Below the pieces are notes generated by a model. The model had not been told where the DNA came from, searched no databases, and saw only the letters and a list, made by a program, of their open reading frames with translations. This document shows, piece after piece, positions 5,855 to 7,288 of a stretch of 7,288 nt of DNA (position 1 is the first letter of the stretch; every line of letters begins with the position of its first letter). A program made the position numbers and the translations under genes. This DNA is from SVTX01 sp045638125 (GTDB lineage: Bacteria > Bacillota > Clostridia > Oscillospirales > CAG-272): contig JAZUAS010000034.1 of NCBI GenBank assembly GCA_045638125.1, positions 1-7,288 on the forward strand, given 5' to 3'.

Positions 5855-5919
5855 AATGCTCCGCATTGATTCCATACCGCAACAAGTTGCGGATTCCATA
5901 CACGGCTTCGCCGTGATTC
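5855..5919. repeat. Three small hairpins separated by the direct repeat gattccatac
   Basis: The hairpins are aatgc/gcatt (5855-5859 with 5863-5867), ccgcaa/ttgcgg (5877-5882 with 5887-5892) and cacggc/gccgtg (5901-5906 with 5910-5915). Each is followed by gattccatac (5868-5877, 5892-5901) or its truncated form gattca (5915-5920), a spacing of 23-24 bp. The sequences of the stems differ while the punctuation is conserved, the pattern of a modular intergenic repeat. The stretch starts 12 bp after the 120-bp array and may be its terminal part. Confidence 0.75.
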
Positions 5920-5924
5920 AAGTA

Positions 5925-5979
5925 AGTTAAGCAACCTTAACTAATTAATAAAAAACAATTCATCCCCCACAAAATTGTT
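5925..5979. other. Inverted repeats upstream of the pflB promoter
   Basis: Two palindromes lie in the AT-rich stretch before the promoter: agttaag/cttaact (5925-5931 with 5936-5942) and aacaatt/aattgtt (5954-5960 with 5973-5979). The second ends 13 bp before the -35 box, a position where a regulator could bind. No named operator is matched, so this is only a candidate. Confidence 0.3.
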
Positions 5980-5992
5980 ACAAATTCCCCTC

Positions 5993-6021
5993 TTGACAAA
6001 ATTCGATTTATGTGCGATAAT
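5993..6021 (+). promoter_or_regulatory. Sigma-A-type promoter of pflB
   Basis: A perfect TTGACA (5993-5998), a 17-bp spacer and GATAAT (6016-6021, five of six). The predicted start near 6028 gives a leader of about 217 nt carrying the ZTP aptamer and a terminator. Confidence 0.85.
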
Positions 6022-6052
6022 ATAGATAGTAAATGACTAACTAACTCAATAA

Positions 6053-6163
6053 CGTTTGCGCAACTGACGGATAACGCGGATCACCGCGAGGGAACGCAAA
6101 CGCGCCGAGCTTTAGCTTGGCAAATCTCGATTTTGAGATTTCTTATAGCCGACCGTCTGGGCA
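6053..6163 (+). promoter_or_regulatory. ZTP (ZMP/ZTP, pfl motif) riboswitch aptamer
   Basis: P1 is cgtttgcg (6053-6060) with cgcaaacg (6095-6102). Inside it lie the conserved actgacgg (6063-6070), P2 cgcgg/ccgcg (6075-6079 with 6084-6088) and agggaa (6089-6094). After a variable linker with two hairpins (ccgagc/gcttgg and aaatctc/gagattt) comes the hallmark 3' segment gccgaccgtctgggca (6148-6163), with P3 gcc/ggc. The ccgtc (6153-6157) can form the family's pseudoknot with gacgg (6066-6070). This class senses ZMP/ZTP, which rises when 10-formyl-THF is short, and usually acts as an on switch. It was first named for its occurrence ahead of pfl genes, which is its position here. Confidence 0.95.
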
Positions 6164-6195
6164 AACCGTTTTCTCAAAATCGGTTTGTCTTTTTT
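6162..6195 (+). terminator. Riboswitch-controlled terminator ahead of pflB
   Basis: caaaccg (6162-6168) pairs with cggtttg (6181-6187), extended by tttt/aaaa with a bulge, followed by tctttttt. Its 5' arm overlaps the end of the aptamer's conserved 3' segment (gggca). Ligand-stabilised P3 and pseudoknot should hinder the hairpin and allow read-through, as described for ZTP on switches. Confidence 0.9.
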
Positions 6196-6231
6196 GTTTG
6201 CCCCCGAAATATATACTTGTTAATACATCTT

Positions 6232-6238
6232 AAGGAGG
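6232..6238 (+). promoter_or_regulatory. Ribosome binding site of pflB
   Basis: aaggagg, close to the full anti-Shine-Dalgarno complement, lies 6 nt before the ATG at 6245. It fixes the start and indicates strong translation once the leader is read through. Confidence 0.93.
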
Positions 6239-6244
6239 ATAAAT

Positions 6245-7288
6245 ATGAAGCACAATAACTGGAATGGATTTCAGGGTGGAGCTTGGCAGGACGAGATAAA
6301 CGTCCGCGACTTCATCCAACAGAATTACAAACCCTATGAGGGCGACAGCTCCTTCTTGGCAGGAGCTACCGAGAGAACCTCAACTCTTATGAAAAAACTC
6401 CAGGAGCTTTTCGCTCTTGAAAGACAGTACGGTGGTGTTCTCGACATCGACACCGCAACCGTTTCCTCCCTCACCAGCTACTCTCCCGGATATCTGGATA
6501 AAGAAAATGAGATAATCGTAGGTCTGCAGACCAACCGTCCCCTCAAGCGTGGCGTTAACCCCTTTGGCGGCATGAGAATGGTAAAGCAGGCTTGCGAGGC
6601 TTACGGATATAAGCTCAGCGAAAAGGTACAGGAAGAATTCCGCTTCCGTACCACCCATAACGACGGCGTTTTCCGTGCCTACACCGACGAGATGAGAGCG
6701 GCAAGAAAGTGCCACATCATCACAGGTCTTCCCGACGCTTACGGTAGAGGAAGAATTATAGGCGACTACCGCCGCGTGGCTCTCTACGGTATCGACAAGC
6801 TTATCGCCGAAAAGAAGAAGGACAAGGCGGCTCTTGCAGATGGCAACTTCTACACCGACACCATCCGCCTTAACGAGGAGCTTTTCCAGCAGATCACCTT
6901 CCTTGTATATATGAAGGAAATGGCGCAGATGTACGGCTTTGACATAAGCCAACCCGCCGCAAACGCTCGTGAAGCTATTCAGTGGACGTACTTCGCCTAC
7001 CTTGCGGCTATCAAGGAGCAGAACGGCGCGGCAATGTCACTGGGTAGAGTAAGCACATTCTTTGACATCTACATTGAAAGAGATATTCAGAACGGAACTC
7101 TCACCGAGAGCCAGGCGCAGGAGCTTATGGACGACTTCGTTATGAAGCTCCGTATGGCTCGTCATCTCCGCACCCCCGAATATAACGAGCTTTTCGGCGG
7201 CGACCCCATGTGGATCACCGAGGTAGTCGGCGGTATGGGCGAGGACGGCAGAACTCTCGTTACCAAGTCAAGCTTCCGTATGCTCAAT
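6245..7288 (+). CDS. pflB: Pyruvate formate-lyase (formate C-acetyltransferase) PflB, N-terminal 348 aa; truncated by window edge
   Basis: This glycyl-radical enzyme converts pyruvate and CoA to acetyl-CoA and formate in anaerobic fermentation. The reading frame is open from the ATG to the last base (348 codons), against about 740-760 residues for the family. It is recognised by YKPYEGDSSFLAGATERT (28-45), IVGLQTNRPLKRGVNPFGGM (about 91-110), THNDGVF (136-142) and GLPDAYGRGRIIGDYRRVALYG (about 160-181). The catalytic Cys-Cys pair and the C-terminal glycyl-radical site lie beyond the window, so activity and distinction from other glycyl-radical enzymes rest on the N-terminal half, which matches PFL proper closely. 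Expression is set by the ZTP riboswitch. Its activase gene pflA is usually nearby and would be expected downstream. Confidence 0.97.
   Translation, partial: MKHNNWNGFQGGAWQDEINVRDFIQQNYKPYEGDSSFLAGATERTSTLMKKLQELFALERQYGGVLDIDTATVSSLTSYSPGYLDKENEIIVGLQTNRPLKRGVNPFGGMRMVKQACEAYGYKLSEKVQEEFRFRTTHNDGVFRAYTDEMRAARKCHIITGLPDAYGRGRIIGDYRRVALYGIDKLIAEKKKDKAALADGNFYTDTIRLNEELFQQITFLVYMKEMAQMYGFDISQPAANAREAIQWTYFAYLAAIKEQNGAAMSLGRVSTFFDIYIERDIQNGTLTESQAQELMDDFVMKLRMARHLRTPEYNELFGGDPMWITEVVGGMGEDGRTLVTKSSFRMLN

Noticed and set aside
5727..5921. Minus-strand 64-codon frame
   Set aside because: Composed of the 120-bp repeat and the gattccatac hairpins; repeat-derived rather than a gene.
5971..5989. Rex (NADH-sensing) operator near attgttacaaatt
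   Set aside because: Only one half of the TTGTTAA-type palindrome is approximated; the other half is missing.
6380..6952. 190-codon minus-strand frame opposite pflB
   Set aside because: Antisense shadow of a strongly conserved pflB; low-complexity hydrophobic translation without family motifs.

Overview
The window looks like a housekeeping chromosomal segment from an anaerobic member of the Clostridia (Bacillota), probably an uncultured gut relative of the Oscillospirales or Eubacteriales. The grounds are the gene set (NAD-dependent DNA ligase, RsmI, glycyl-radical pyruvate formate-lyase), strong TTGACA/TATAAT promoters, AGGAGG-type ribosome binding sites, tRNA genes with encoded CCA, and a ZTP riboswitch ahead of pflB. 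The species cannot be named from sequence alone.

Layout. 1-330: a tandem array with an exact 157-bp period, each unit carrying three potential hairpins including a terminator; its last partial copy runs into the 3' end of a minus-strand flavodoxin-fold gene (306-836). 837-998: back-to-back divergent promoters for the flavodoxin gene and ligA. 999-3002: complete ligA (plus). 3013-3576: a small zinc amidase of the Amidase_3 family (minus), tail to tail with ligA with 10 bp between them. 3577-4173: about 600 bp without a gene, holding a GC/T-rich dispersed-repeat-like block and then a roughly 180-bp element whose ends are complementary and whose interior folds into four hairpins. 4174-5079: rsmI (plus), followed by its terminator. 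5258-5529: a two-gene tRNA unit (Thr-UGU, Tyr-GUA) with a consensus promoter and a strong terminator. 5530-5843: a second tandem array, exact 120-bp period. 5855-5919: three short hairpins punctuated by the direct repeat gattccatac. 5993-6244: promoter, ZTP aptamer, overlapping terminator and ribosome binding site for pflB, whose first 348 codons fill the rest of the window.

How the parts relate. The genes are mostly independent units (DNA replication/repair, wall hydrolysis, 16S rRNA methylation, translation, fermentation) and do not form one pathway. The clearest regulatory logic is ZTP sensing to pyruvate formate-lyase: ZTP accumulates when 10-formyl-THF is short, and PflB makes formate that can feed 10-formyl-THF synthesis. 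The clearest unexplained content is intergenic: two tandem arrays of different period built in a similar order (hairpin, a 'ggt-ctgaatc' motif, terminator hairpin, T-run followed by gct, 'gtgacgg' hairpin), a repeat-derived C-terminus on the flavodoxin-like protein, and the multi-hairpin element ahead of rsmI. I found no CRISPR array, transposase, phage gene or defence system.
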